Shown: one piece after another, positions 33,143 through 45,277 of the stretch
Position numbering within the stretch: position 1 is the stretch's first letter
Layout: the number at the start of each line of letters is the position of its first letter
From: Hymenopus coronatus
Taxonomy: Eukaryota; Arthropoda; Insecta; Mantodea; Hymenopodidae
Assembly: GCA_030762935.1 (NCBI GenBank)
Contig: CM060895.1
Span: forward strand, 38,369,001-38,433,000
Reading direction: 5' to 3'
Length of the DNA: 64,000 nucleotides
The notes under the pieces: model-generated
What the model was told of the DNA's origin: nothing
Database searches by the model: none
What the model saw: only the letters and a program-made list of their open reading frames with translations
Position numbers and translations under genes: made by a program

Positions 33143-34046
33143 TTACTTTCTCCATACGCACTATGTACATAGTGTGTAAAGTATTGCCCTCCACCCAAAA
33201 TTCAATACCGAGATTTCACCGGAAGTATATGTTTTAGGGTCCCCAATATCCAAAAACAGCATTTTCACAAAAAGGTCCGTGTGTGTGTGTGTGTGTGTGT
33301 GTCCGTTTGTCCATGTGTCCGTGTGTCTATGAGCACGATAACTCAAAAAAGAAAAGTCGGTAAAATACCAAACTTGGTATTTAAGTTTAGTATCTTCCAG
33401 GGATGCGACACGAAGATTTTGAGAAAAATCCCCCACCCCCAACTACCCTTTACATGAAACTTTTTTCGAAAATTTTGATTTTCTCAAAAATAGCTCCAAC
33501 GATTTTGATTAAAATTTCGTATATTAAAGATACTTACCTGGAAAATAAAATGTATATCTTGAATTTTCTGGGAATACCCTCTGAAGAGTAGTTTATTCTG
33601 GATGAATTTTACTAAATTTTGAATAACTGCTAAACCGTAAGAGATGGACAAAAACTTATTACACAAAAAGTGTAGAGCACATTAAAACACACAATTTATG
33701 TTATATATAGTTTTTTCATATTTACATTTACATTTTACATTGTGACATTCCTTTTTTTTTTTTTTTTTTTGGTTTCTGCTATGAAAAACATATACTTTTC
33801 TCATACAGGAACTTGTCAACTCCTATCCATATAAACAAAGGAACTTCATTGACATAGCAACCAGCTTTTGACTATCACTTTAACTTACGGTTGGCCCTTA
33901 TTTCGCTTTTACTTACAAGGAAGCGAGTAATTAGACTATTTCTGTTAATTTTTTCTGATTAGCATAAAGTAAATAGAAGTATAAGCTTTTTAAGAATTAT
34001 TTGTTGCAGGGATATGGAGAAAGTCATGTGAGTGTAACACATCAGA
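33143..34046 (-). mobile_element. RC1 element, well preserved
   Basis: Left end TTACTTTCTCCATACGCAC; (GT)n at 33276-33304; T-run 33750-33770; right end GGAGAAAGTCATGTGAGTG / ACACATCAGA. The body also keeps a conserved reading frame at 33403-33591. Confidence 0.93.
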
Positions 34047-34062
34047 TTTTTTCCCTACTATC

Positions 34063-34330
34063 TATGTACACAAGCGACTGAGTGGTTATGGCGTTCTCCT
34101 CCCGGGCTCGATCCCATGCGCGCGCATGTGGGATTTGTGGTGGACGAAACGGCGTCTGGTGTTTTTTTTTTCCAGATTATCCGGTTTCCCCGCAACTTAT
34201 TTCACCAGTTACTGCATCATCACCTCTCCTATCATCCACTTCCTCCCGCTCATGCTGCCTCTGCGTTCCAGGTTCTTCATTCTGTGGTTCATGTCGTTGG
34301 CTCAACGACAAAAATTATTCTCTACTCTAT
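34063..34330 (+). mobile_element. SINE with variant head and shared core
   Basis: Head AAGCGACTGAGTGGTTATGG with B-box-like GGGCTCGATCCC, then ATGTGGGATTTGTGGTGGAC, the core block also found at 8650 and 8893. The downstream part resembles 8690-8790 (CATCATCACCTCTCCTATCA). It is preceded by CTACTATCTATGTACA, which may be a remnant of an RC1 hairpin. Confidence 0.72.
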
Positions 34331-35860
34331 GCTCCCTAGAAACTGATAATGTAAGTGTAAAATACAAAAACCAAAGAAATAATAATATACAAAGATCCAA
34401 TCCTCTCCAAAAAAAAAGAAAGAAAACTCCTGATATTATCCGTTTATGCTTCCGTAACTACTCTGAAACCCATATCCGTCAACTATTAAGCCGGCACCAA
34501 GTAGCCGAGAAGGGAATGACGATGAAGACGTCCGCCTCAGAATCATGCGCTCGGAAGCCAATATTAGGATTATTTTCGGACATCGGTTTTAACTCGCAAT
34601 TACAGTGCGTTAACGATAAATGTAAGGAGAGTTTCTTTGTTTTAATTTGCATCAGTTTAGCCGTTACATTACATTAATGGTTACTAGTAACGATCATACT
34701 AAACGGTTGGATACAACAGGTGAAAAATGGAAATAGAGTTATATTTATGGACGCTTTTGCGGTTCTCAGCGTCCCATTCTATACTGGGCGTGATGGACCA
34801 CTTAATTTTGCTCAGAGGTCTCTTTATCAGGCTTGAGGATTTTTTACGTGCCGTAAATCTACGACACGTACCAAAGACGTTACTTCGCTTCCGAAAGAAA
34901 TTATGCTAAGGATTTTTACCACCGCAAAAAATTCATCGTCCTCCGCCGGGTGTATGAAGTTAGCATTCTAACTCCAACAGGTGAACTGAGCTATATGAGA
35001 TCCTAATACAAACATCATGTGACGTAAAATAAAGCATATCATATCGAACCTAAATATTACTGTAGGACGTTATATAATATTTGTTAATGATAGGGTTCGG
35101 AAGTTGATGAAATATCTTTTTTCTGAGCTGTCGCAGAAAACTTCGGATATGATATAATTGCGTTTCAACTCAAGATGAACGAAAATGTCTTAATTTTATT
35201 TTGCGTTTTTGGTACTTTGTTATCTACCGCTTGTTTTACGTATTTTTCTTCCTTTTGTAGCATTTTTCCTCTTCCCCCGTCAGAAGAGACATTTTCAACA
35301 TTGCAGACAAAGCAATAAAACAAGTTCTTAACTATGAAGTCAGTAATTTAATGATCTGATGTTAACTCTAGTTACATCAAACTGATTTTGGTCTTCTGAT
35401 GTAGTCCAATCATTGAACATTGTTAGGAAAAGTGCTACAGCAATAGGAATGTATCAGGCAGGGTTGCTGATGATTCTGACTTGGACGGGAGATCACTCTG
35501 TTCTTGAGAAGATACAAAGGGTCGAGCAGCTGTGCAGGAAAAATTGATCAAGAAGCTCAAAAAGACAATTAAAATAGGTAGGTATGCTAAAGAACTTTTA
35601 TTACCAGACAAGTCGTAAAATCAATACAACGATCTTAAAAGTTTGAAACATTACGAAAGTCTGTGGTTCTTTACTGCAGTGTGCAATAAAGTATATCTAC
35701 AATTTTAAAAAAAATATTTATAGGTTATTAATCACTAGATTTGGTCATATTTTCACAAGTTTAAGATCATATAATTTATTTTTAGTTATTTTTAGGTTAC
35801 TGAAAATGTATTCTGTTAGTATCAATGAAAATGTAGGGAATATAATCTTTAGAATTAGGA
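34331..35860. other. Unassigned sequence
   Basis: The frame at 34126-34677 starts in the SINE and has no domain; it is not a credible gene. No further repeats recognised. This stretch and 36257-38341 are the longest parts of the window without RC1. Confidence 0.4.
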
Positions 35861-36256
35861 CTATCTTGAATAGGACTCCCAGTCACTGGAGCAGAGAATC
35901 ACAAATTGGCTGTATGTGTGTCTATTATGTGTCTCTAGAAGGGAAGGAGGAATGAGGAGAGAGCCTCGAAAGGCGCTCACATTCGGAAGGCGTCCCGCTA
36001 TGATGCCAGGAAGAAATCTTAAGCTACCGTCCAACCGCAACGTGCCGAACACCGTCGCCAGGTCATTCAACCCTGAAAGAGATGACTAGGAAGTGATGGA
36101 TACAGGACAGGAAAGTTGTAGTAGAACATGAACCACCACTTGTCTGCCAACTCGAAAAACCTATGAGTCAGAGTGTGTAGTCGCTGGGAATCGAACCTAA
36201 GGCCTCTGGAATTTGGGCCACAGACGATACCGCCTGAGCCATCTCGCTCGATCGTT
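35861..36256 (-). mobile_element. Long tRNA-derived SINE
   Basis: The minus-strand head is GAGCGAGATGGCTCAGGCG (A box), with GGTTCGATTCCCAGCGAC (B box). The body continues through CTCATAGGTTTTTCGAGTTG and GTTGAATGACCTGGCGACGG. Its 3' limit near 35861 is uncertain. The GC content is distinctly higher than the flanks. The head could be mistaken for a tRNA but lacks acceptor pairing. Confidence 0.7.
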
Positions 36257-38341
36257 ATTTCGGCTACTGGTTACTTTGCATTCGTTAATTTTGTAATCGT
36301 TAATGGGTAGCAAGCTGCTGTTTGTCTCCATTACTACTCACGGTAACATTAAGGTTATGTGTCTGTGAAATTTGGTAACTTCACGTTATGCAAGATATTT
36401 TATTGAAATATATACCAGTTATTATACATAATATGAATGATAGTTTTGCCATGTATCAACATTCTAGCTTGCCTGAAGATTTTTTATCGTCCAAATTTGT
36501 TGTATTAATAAAAATGAGCTACGCAATGCATTTTTAAACATTTTTACACAAAAAGATCCAGTATTACAGTAAATTTGTTTAAAATAATCTATCATATTAT
36601 AGTTTTATAGTAGCTTTAATTAGTGTAGAAAAGCTATTACTTTTCGTACTATACAAAAATCTTTATTTTATGCAATTTAATTATTTATTTCTCAAAATTT
36701 CTTTAATGTACATTTCAAAGGTACAACAGTAATTTTGAAACAAACTAGTAAGTTATTGCATCATGTAGATCGTTTTGTGTATGAAAACATTAGAAAAACA
36801 AATTTACGTGAGTGAGTGCCTATTAATAAATATGCGTCTACCCAACTAATTGGTAGTTAAAATCCGCGAGGAGGGGAAAAACCATGTATTTTGTTAAAGG
36901 GTAGAACTAATACATTTTTATTATAAACATTTTTTTTTAGTTTTTCACAATTTTTTAAAATAGTTTCATAAATACATCACCTTAAAATAACCACTTCCAT
37001 GTAACAATTGCATTACTTTGTGCCTATCCCTAGTCAATATGCTTCCCGCAGACTATATAAAATCCCAGCCGTCATTTTTTTTTTACCCACACGTTTACTA
37101 AATTACATCTGTTCTACGTGAAAGATGTAGAAGTTCTCGTTTGTGGCAAATACCGTTGAATAGACGTTAAACCAAGACATATGCTATCTCACCTTGCACA
37201 CCGAGAGTATAAATTGAAAATGTCTGGATGTCTATGGACGGTAAATCTGCCACTTTACGCAACTGTAATAAAACAGAAATGGGCACAAAACACATTTCAA
37301 TAGCAATTTTATTCTTCAGAAGCTAACAGAAATATATGATCCGTCATAAACAGCGGACCAGTAAATCACGAATCCACGAGACCGATAAAGCCACGCTGGG
37401 GTGGTCTCCGATTCTGAAAAAAGCTAGTTCCGGTAAAAACAGCATGCAAAGTCTTGGAACAATCAATGGACCATCTTGCATGTGTACCCGATCTTCTTTT
37501 TATTGTGAGTGCACACACACGCACAATACGAGGGGAAGAGATTCAGCATCTTAAACAGGGGGGAAAGCAAGAAGAAAGCTGGAGAAGACAGAAATTGCGG
37601 GTTGCTGCAAATGGACTTGCCCGTCGAGATGAGATATGTACGGCTTCGGTGAAATCTTTTGTGCCCTGGTTTTTATGATGGCTGACAAATTGAAAACTGA
37701 AAATACGGTGCATTATGTTAGAGGGATGACGAAAACCAACCATGAGCCATATTTTAGCGTCGAACTTGATGAGTTAGACAGTCAAACCGCTTAACGACCG
37801 ATGAGTTTTGGAAAAGAATATGTTTTTTAGGGGGTGACTGTGAAGGGCGGTTCCGCTTGGTAAACCACGATGTCGTCAACTGCAGGAACACTTCGTTGTA
37901 TCGTAAAGCGCACGAGTTCGATTTCAAATGGAGAGCGAATGTTGCGATATTAAAATGCTCTTTCGCTGTTGAAGCAAATGCCATTTTTTATATGAGTTTG
38001 TTGGTGGTTTTAGCACTGCCGTTATCTTTTAATGTGAATGAAAAGAAAGCGTGGTAAGGCAAGAGAAAGCTTACAGTCCGCCTTTAATCTAGAGACGAGA
38101 ATTCACTACCTGCTGAACGTCAAACAGGATTTTAAGGTACAACGAAGTGATGAAGCTATTTTCTAAAGTATTAAAGCTAGTGCTGTACTTTTTGTATAAC
38201 CATTACTGACAACAAAAGACGTGCTCATATCAACTGCTAAAATTTGTGTTTTCATTCTGATATATTAATTAATTTATTCGATTTAATTAACTGAATGCAA
38301 AATCTCTCTTCTCCTACAGATATCTCACTATATACACCTTT
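36257..38341. other. Unassigned AT-rich sequence
   Basis: Short frames at 37336-37554, 37454-37678, 37754-37984 and 37857-38057 overlap on both strands and show no domain. No RC1, SINE or LINE recognised. Possibly unique intergenic or intronic DNA. Confidence 0.4.
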
Positions 38342-39232
38342 TTACTTTCTCTACACGTATTATATACATGGTGTATAGAGAAGGTATTGCATTCCACCCA
38401 AAAATTCCACACCGACAATTCACCGCAAATACGTTTTGGGTCCCCCTGAATCCAAAAAAAAAAAAACATTCAGAAAAATGTCCGTGTGTCCGTGTGTGCG
38501 TGTGTGTATCTGTGCGTGTCTGTGTGTCTGAGAATAGCATAGCTCAAAAACGAAAAGACCGTTGAATAACAAACTTGGTATTTAAATTTGGTATCTTCCA
38601 AGGATGTGACACGAAGGTTTTCAAGATAATCCCCCCATTCCCAACTACACATTATTTGGAATTTTTTTCGAAAATTTTGATTTTCTTAAAAATTACTAAC
38701 GATTTTGATTAAAATATCGCATATTAAAGATATTTATCTGTCAAATAAAATGTATATCTTGAATTTTCTTGGAATAACTCTGAATACGTCTTTATTCTGG
38801 ATGAATTTTGCGGAATTTTGCATAACTGGTAAAGCGTAAAAGATAGACAAAAACTTACTTCACAAAAAATAAAGATCTCGTTAAAACACACGATTTATGT
38901 TATATACAATTTTTTTGTGGAGTTAACCCTTTTCGAGTTATTTCTTGTTATTAGTTTCAGTTTTAAAATGCTTATTTCTTTTTCATACGGGAACTTGTCA
39001 AGGTCTAAACACGCAAATAATCGGATTTCAATCCATAGCAATCCTATTTTAAAGCATCTGACTGTCGGTTTAGTCTAGTGTATTCGCATATTCCCTTTCT
39101 ACTTATAAGGAAATGAGTAATAAGATAATTTCTGTTAATGTTTACCTCGATTAACATGGAGTAGATAGAAGAATAAACTTACTAACAATAATTTGTTACA
39201 AAGATGTGGAGAAAGTGAATGGACACATCGTA
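38342..39232 (-). mobile_element. RC1 element, well preserved
   Basis: Hairpin CTCTACACGTATTATA / CATGGTGTATAGAG; GT-rich tract 38484-38530; right end GGAGAAAGTGAATGG / ACACATCGTA with a small deletion relative to other copies. Confidence 0.92.
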
Positions 39233-39406
39233 TTTTTTTAAAAAATAATCTATGTTCATTATCAAAAACCCAAATAGGCATTTTATTACACACACAAATA
39301 CACGCACACACACACACACATACACACTCACACTGCATTGCATTCTGAAATATTTTCAGAACTCTATCTGCTTTTTTGTGGAAGAATATATATTTTGAAT
39401 ATGAAG

Positions 39407-39470
39407 AAATATGACGTGTTCCATTCACACGACTTTCTCTACCTGTTCTCCAAACTATTATTCTTTTGCC
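39407..39470 (+). mobile_element. RC1 5'-end fragment
   Basis: ATGACGTGTTCCATTCACAC, ACTTTCTCTACCTGTTC and AAACTATTATTCTTTTGCC, then loss of similarity. It lies 175 bases from the opposite-strand copy's 5' end, so two 5' ends face each other. Confidence 0.75.
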
Positions 39471-39839
39471 TATACCTATATCGCTAAAGGCACTTTTGTG
39501 TCGCCTTAATGATAAAAGTATTTGCTTGGAAATATCACTCTGATTATCTGTGTTTAAAATTGTCAAATGTGTTATTGTTATTAAGAAGATAAAGGACGGG
39601 ATTTCCCAAGAATGCGTTGATAAATGGTTGTTATGGATTATTTAAATTCCATTTGAATTATCGACTTTTAATGTGAGATAATAACACTGGCGTTAAGGGT
39701 GACTATTTTATCTCTCCACCCAAAAAACAAAAAAAAAAAAAAACAAACAAACAAAAAACATGTGCTGTGAGAATCATTAAAGTGGCCCTTATGATCATTA
39801 TAAACCTATTTTTAAAGAATATGGAATTTTAACCCTTAC

Positions 39840-40185
39840 TCCCTTTTATGTTGTAGCCAATTTATTGTTTTACGTGGTAATTGTAGGAACAATGTACATA
39901 ACCTTAATAATAGAAATAAATGTAATTTAGTTCTAAACATAGGCTTTCTCGCGCACGTAATTTATATTCCTTTATCTGTTAAGGTGTTTAATAGTTTGTC
40001 TCATGATTTAAAATGTATTAATGATGGCAATATTTTAAACAAAGGACAAGACATACTTCTAAGAAATAACTTTTATACGGTACAGGAACAATATATTGAT
40101 GATGAGTTTAGTATTTACATTCAATAAAATATTTATAATATAAACCTATTCTAACCATAAATTGCCTTATGTTGTAAAATAAATG

Positions 40186-40218
<33 letters not shown>
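39840..40218 (+). mobile_element. LINE 3' end (CR1/jockey-like) with (ATT)n tail
   Basis: The plus frame ending at about 40126 reads LKCINDGNILN, ILLRNNFYTVQEQY, EFSIYIQ and stop. This fits the extreme C-terminus of CR1/jockey-type reverse transcriptases (a short hydrophobic stretch followed by a FYSV/FYTV-type motif). It is followed by AATAAATGCATT and (ATT)n at 40188-40218, a typical tail. Strongly 5' truncated; the polymerase domain is absent. Confidence 0.6.
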
Positions 40219-40442
40219 CATTACTATCATCATCATTGTCATCATTTCATCATCATCGTTATAAGTACTATGATTAGTTAATTATTTGGACTTATATAAA
40301 CTTACTTTCAGGAAATCTAAGTGTTGTACTAATGAACAAAGAAAAACTCTAAGAACGTTAGTTCGAAAATATTTCTGAAAATACTCATTCAATGAAAAAC
40401 ATGTCTTCAATTGTGGATTAAGCATACCTCCATACCTAGCAA

Positions 40443-40502
40443 TATTGTTATTATTATTATTTAATTATTATTATCATCATCATCAATATTATTATTATTT
40501 AA
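40443..40502. repeat. Imperfect (ATT/ATC)n microsatellite
   Basis: TTATTATTATTATTTAATT followed by ATC and ATT triplets. It directly abuts the RC1 5' end at 40506, so it may be the insertion target. Confidence 0.85.
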
Positions 40503-40505
40503 AAA

Positions 40506-41333
40506 TCAGATGTGTTCCTTTCACATACATTTCTTTACATGTTCTGCAAACTGTTCTTACAAAAGATTGTTCTATCTACTTAAAACGAATCGAGTGCAAA
40601 TGCTTTTATTACTTAGTTCCTTAGAAATAAGAATAAATCATGCAAAAGCGAAAATCAAATCTTTTAATGGCTAGATATCCCCTGCGAGTGACTTTAATAA
40701 TCGGTTCTCTTTGCATGGTTGGAGTAAAACAAATGAAAAACAAATTTCGACTTAGTGTTTAGGAAAATTATAGGTATTTAAAAATTAAGAGCAATATCTC
40801 GGAAATTGTTAACTATACAAAACATGTATATAATACAAATTCTTTGTTTTAACGACATCTACACTTTTTTGTGTGCTACGTTTTGGTCTCTTATAGTTTA
40901 TCAGTTATTCAAGTCATTCAGAATAAACAGGCTTTCCCAGAAAATTCAAGTTGTAAATACCATGTCAGTTAAGTAGATTTAATATACGATATATTAATCA
41001 AAATCGTTAAGAGCCATTTTGGGAAAATTACATTTTTCAAAAATGTTTCCATGTAAAGGATAATTTGGGGTGGGAGGGATTTTCTTGAACATCTTCATCT
41101 GCATCTTGGAAAATGCTGAAACCCTTATGTCAAGTTTGGTATTTAGCAGACTTTTCATGTTTGTGTTATCGAGGATACAGACAGATATACACATACTTAC
41201 ATGTACTTTTTTCTAAGAATGATTTTTTTATTCCAAAAAGTGTAGAAATTTCCAATGAAATCTCGCTATCAAATTTTAGGTGGTATGCAATACCTCCTCT
41301 ACTCATGTACTATGTACGAACTACAGAAAGTAA
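40506..41333 (+). mobile_element. RC1 element
   Basis: Starts TCAGATGTGTTCCTTTCACA; body diverged; (AC)n reduced to ATATACACATACTTACATG. Hairpin partly lost (ACTCATGTACTATGTACG). Ends AAAGTAA. Confidence 0.88.
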
Positions 41334-41590
41334 AAATGAATGTTAGTATTAGAATCATATTTTGCTACTAGGACCATTATGTAGTAGTTTTGACGATCAG
41401 AAAAAGGCGGATATGTTTGTCGTTAGCTATTTAATGCTCATTTTAGGTTAATTGGTTGGCTGTCTTATGTATCTATTCTTTGGTCAAGGCATCCTAAACA
41501 GTGAGAAGAGCAAAATTAGGAAACAGGTGTGTCGGTACTTTATGATAGATGCAGATGCTGCCACGTAAACACGCCTTAAGTCTTTCCTCT

Positions 41591-41657
41591 TGTCTCAAAA
41601 TACTCCGACTAAAGTACTATAACCCAGTAAATATAGTTTGGTCAGTATTTTGAGACA
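41591..41657. repeat. Short inverted repeat
   Basis: A perfect 14-base stem, TGTCTCAAAATACT (41591-41604) and AGTATTTTGAGACA (41644-41657), loop about 39 bases. Weaker pairing extends outward (CTTTCCTC / GGGAGGGG-like). No element assignment. Confidence 0.7.
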
Positions 41658-41765
41658 GTGGGAGGGGATAGATATGAGATCGCACCGGCAGCTATCACAA
41701 AGTACAGACAGACCTGGCGTACCGACAACCGGTTATCTACCTTTCTCAAAACGCTTTGAATAATT

Positions 41766-41979
41766 TTTTTTTTTAATAAAAAACACAATTTTGGAGGCTT
41801 GTCAGGACTCCGACGCTGTATTTCTTATTCCTTTCTCCAATTTCTTACATTTCCTTAGTTGATTTATTAATTTAACGTTTTCTTTTTACATATACATAAA
41901 CAGACATATACATATTTACAAACAAATAAACACCCATGCCCAAGGCGGGACTCGAACCCACGATCCCCTGCGCCACAAG
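41766..41979 (-). mobile_element. tRNA-derived SINE, 5' end truncated
   Basis: The minus strand has the B box GTGGGTTCGAGTCCCGCC, then TTGGGCATGGGTGTTTATTTG. The 3' end is ATACAGCGTCGGAGTCC, TGACAAGCCTCCAAAATTGTG and an A/T tail. Same family as 27609-27838. The head stops just upstream of the B box. Confidence 0.85.
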
Positions 41980-42144
41980 TATTTAAACCAAGTATGTAGA
42001 TTTTACTTTTCTTCGAGTACCAACATATAGAGTTGTATATGTATTTGGGTTTTCAAGGGAGAGTGGCCTGAGTTGAGTAGATGAAACCTAAAGTGCAAAT
42101 AACACAGTTCTAAACTTCTCATAGAATGGTAATTAATTATTCTT

Positions 42145-42225
42145 TTCACACAAGCTGTGTGTAGGACAGAAGCTGGATAGGAAGTCAGGCTGAAAACTTC
42201 AATGCCATTGCTGGGATTTGAACCA
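42145..42225 (-). mobile_element. SINE fragment (head and adjoining body)
   Basis: The minus strand reads GTGGTTCAAATCCCAGC, ATGGCATTGAAGTTTTCAGC and TCCTACACACAGC, as in the family at 57382-57690. The A-box half is missing. Confidence 0.72.
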
Positions 42226-42267
42226 CGCTCCCCGGCTATGATATTACGAATTTTTCAGTCTAATTTC

Positions 42268-42560
42268 CTATCCAGTCGCTTTCCGTTTAGTGGTGTAGTG
42301 GTTACCATGCTGGCTTCTAAAACCCAAGATTGCAGGTTCAAAACTGGCGGAGGGTGATTTATTTTTTTGGATAAAAGAAACCTTAACATGGCTTCTTTTG
42401 GAAGGGAAGTAAAGCCGGTGGTCCCGTGTAATGTTTATTTGCACATAAAAGAACCTCATACCTTGAAATTCTGCCATGTTGAGTCCGCAAGTCGTGATTG
42501 CGTCCTTCAGTGCCTTCAGTAGGCGACGAGCTGATCCCTCGTCACCATAGCGTTGCCGGT
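42268..42560 (+). mobile_element. tRNA-derived SINE (5' unit of a SINE heterodimer)
   Basis: Head TAGTGGTGTAGTGGTTACC (A box) and GCAGGTTCAAAACTGGC (B box). The body includes GGAAGGGAAGTAAAGCCGG, CACATAAAAGAACCTCATAC and GGCGACGAGCTGATCCCTC. The same head occurs on the minus strand at 52204-52318. It is followed at once by a SINE of another family. Confidence 0.75.
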
Positions 42561-42770
42561 CCCCATGGCCACGCTCGCTAAAGCCTTTGGTGTTTCGTGG
42601 GCAGGGGATCGTGGGTTCGAGTCCCGCCTTGGGCATGGGTGTTATATGTTTGTGCAATGTGTATATGTTTGTAAAGAAACAGTAAAACCTACGGGGGGAA
42701 ATGTAAATGGGGATACAGCGCCGGAGTCCTGATCAGACTCCGGTACTGTTTAAAAAAAAAAAAAAAAAAA
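42561..42770 (+). mobile_element. tRNA-derived SINE (3' unit of a SINE heterodimer)
   Basis: Head GGCCACGCTCGCTAAAGCC with B box GTGGGTTCGAGTCCCGCC. The 3' end is ACAGCGCCGGAGTCCTGATC, GACTCCGGTACTG and an A-run (42751-42769). Same family as 27609-27838. Confidence 0.87.
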
Positions 42771-42849
42771 TAGCACTTGGCGGAAACTCACGAACTAGAA
42801 ATTCAAATTTGATCACGGAAACATTGTAACGATGCCCTATGCTACCTGT

Positions 42850-43142
42850 GCAACTTCTGTCCTACACACGGCTTATGTGGAGAAACAAAATACTAATTGA
42901 CTAACAGTTGGTTAAACTAGAAGCCCGGAGCTTAAAGTACTTAGGACATTATAAGACGCCATTGGGGTTGTCATCTCAAATGAATTTGAGATCACCTTGT
43001 GCTTTTCCGGGAAACATACGAGTCAGTTGAGAAATTTAATTACGTTCCGGCATGTTGCCATGGTAACTCATAGTAGAGTAACCGGCTAGAGACCAGGAGA
43101 TCCGAGGTTCAAATCCCGGCTATGCCAATACATTTTTCAGTC
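42850..43142 (+). mobile_element. tRNA-derived SINE, tail-linker-head arrangement
   Basis: TTCTGTCCTACACACGG, then CCCGGAGCTTAAAGTACTT, CGCCATTGGGGTTGTCATC and GAATTTGAGATCACCTTGTG. Next is a linker CGGGAAACAT...CCGGCATGTTGCC, then a tRNA-like head (GAGTAACCGGCTAGAGACC, B box GGTTCAAATCCCGG) and TTTTTCAGTCTGACTC. The linker is also present at 4760-4815 and 57515-57560, so it belongs to the family. Confidence 0.8.
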
Positions 43143-43174
43143 TGACTCAACTTATCCTTTCCATAGAATTATTT

Positions 43175-44002
43175 TTATAGTGTATAGAGAAGGTATTGCA
43201 TTGTACCCAAAAATTCGATACCGTGATTTCACCGGAAATACATGTTTTGAGACTCCCTGAATCCAAAAAAAGCATTTTTAGAAAAATGTCCGTGTGTGTA
43301 TCTGTGTGTATGTGTGTGTGTCTGTGGGCAGCATAACTCAAAAACGTAAAACCGTTAAAGACCAAACTTAGTATTCAAGTTTAGTATCTTCCAAGGATGC
43401 GACACGAAGATTTTCAATAAATCCCCCCACCCCAAACTACCCTTTACATGGAAAAATTTTGAAAATTTTGATTTTCTTAAAAATGGCTCTAACGATTTTG
43501 ATTAAAATATCGTATGTTACAGATATTTACCTGACCCAATAAAATATATATCTTGAATATTCTGGGAATAGCCCCTGAAGACTTCTTTATTCTGGATGAA
43601 TTTTACGGAATTGTGCATAACTGCTAAATCGTAAGAGATGGGAGAAAAACTTACTATACAGAAAATGTAGCTCACGATAAAATATACAATTTATGGCATA
43701 TACATTTTTTTGGAGTTGATCATTTTTAAGATATTCCTGGTTTTTCGTTTTAGCTTTGAAGAAATTTTCTCATTCAAGAATTTCTCAACTCCTATCCATA
43801 CAAACAAAGGAACTTCAGTTACATAGCAACCAGCTTTTGGCTATCATTTTAACCTATAGAACTCCCTCATTTCGCTTCTACTTAAAGGAAGCAAGTAATA
43901 AGACTTTCTGCTAATTATCATGAAGTAAATAGAAGCATATGCTTTTTAACTACAATTTGTTTCAGAGATGTAGAGAAAGTCATGTGAATGGAACACATAC
44001 GA
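43175..44002 (-). mobile_element. RC1 element, first hairpin arm missing
   Basis: Begins at the inner hairpin arm (TATAGTGTATAGAG), so the terminal repeat and outer arm are gone. The body is highly conserved. Right end GTAGAGAAAGTCATGTGAA and ACACATACGA. Confidence 0.9.
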
Positions 44003-44694
44003 TTTTTTATGTTTAGTTTAAAGCAATTTAATTACACTTGAAATATTTGAAATGAAAATTCCATAAAACTAGCTTTCCAATGAAACTCATTAATTGCCAT
44101 AAATCATGCTAAAGTTAATGAAGTACAAACAGATTAACTTCTTGACTCCGCCTTAATATTAGACCGGTACTGCGCAGGTTTCTACTGGGCAGTCAACACT
44201 ACGATGGGCTCTAACCCCAGGCATAGCCAGATGCTCGTTTATTTTTGTTGGAAACACAACAGCCACAATTTGCCTATAACAATTCCCTGGTGTTGTACTT
44301 TCACTACCATGGCAATAAAAAGGCACTTATTGGTGGAGTTATATGGAAGCACAAAGTGTAATTTTGTAGCGCCGTTTTGACATTGTGATCAGAGTGATTT
44401 ACACGTTTTGTGGTTGGCTTTCATAAATCAAGCTTCTAAACGGAATGCGTCAACACGAGTGACCGCAGCTGAACGATTAAAACAGAATGGGATGTTATCG
44501 GTAACCTTACAGACAATAGGAGTGCAACTGCAAGTTACGACTTTTTTGTCACCTAGTAACTGATGGTCTGCCTTATTTCATCTTTACAACAAATGCCCTC
44601 GAGGATAATCATAACACTGTGGTATTCTGCACGTCTGCAGCTTTCTAAAGCTGGAGAAATAACATCTTCTGGTACGTTGCGTTCCATATTTTTT
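44003..44694. other. Unassigned sequence
   Basis: At 44420-44540 a plus reading gives SKRNASTRVTAAERLKQNG, which is protein-like but cannot be assigned. The rest shows no repeat or gene. Confidence 0.35.
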
Positions 44695-45277
44695 TTACTT
44701 TCTCTACACGCACCATGTAGAGATGGTATTGTATTGCACCCAAGGATGCGGCATGAAGATTAAAAGAAATCCCCCAACCCAAATTATTCTTTACATGGAC
44801 AATTTTTTGAAAATATTGTTTTTCTCAAAAATGACTCGAAACATTTTTTTTAAAATGCAGCATATTACAGATATTTACATGGCAAATAAAATGTATATCT
44901 TGAATTTTCTGAAAATAGCTTCTAAATACCTCTTTATTCTGGATGTTCTTTTTTATTGAATTTTGTTTAACTGGTAAACCGTAAGGGATAGAGACAAAAA
45001 CTTAGCTAATACACAAAAGTGTAGATTACGATAAAACACACGGTTTATGTCATTTACATTTTTTTGTATAGTTAACCGTTTCTGAGATATTCCGAATTAT
45101 TGATTTCAATTTTAAGCCACATTTTTCTTCTCGTTTCTCGTTTGTTTACTTCTAGCAAGCAAGGAAATTGTAATTTAAATTGTTTCCATAGCGACCGGCT
45201 TTTAAAAGACGAGACTATCGCTTTAGCCTATGCATTTTTCTTACTTTTCTTCTATTTACAAGAAAGCTAGTAATAAG
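44695..45277 (-). mobile_element. RC1 element, internally deleted and 5' truncated
   Basis: Hairpin CTCTACACGCACCATGTAGAG collapsed; the sequence jumps from TATTGCACCC to AAGGATGCGGC, losing the (GT)n region. It ends in GCTAGTAATAAGA, where the next copy begins without its hairpin. Confidence 0.85.

Noticed and set aside
34126..34677. 183-residue protein
   Set aside because: It begins inside a SINE core and continues in unassigned DNA. Composition and lack of any motif argue for a chance frame.
44420..44540. Possible transposase helix-turn-helix (AERLKQNG)
   Set aside because: Too short and without downstream catalytic motifs or terminal repeats; left as unassigned.
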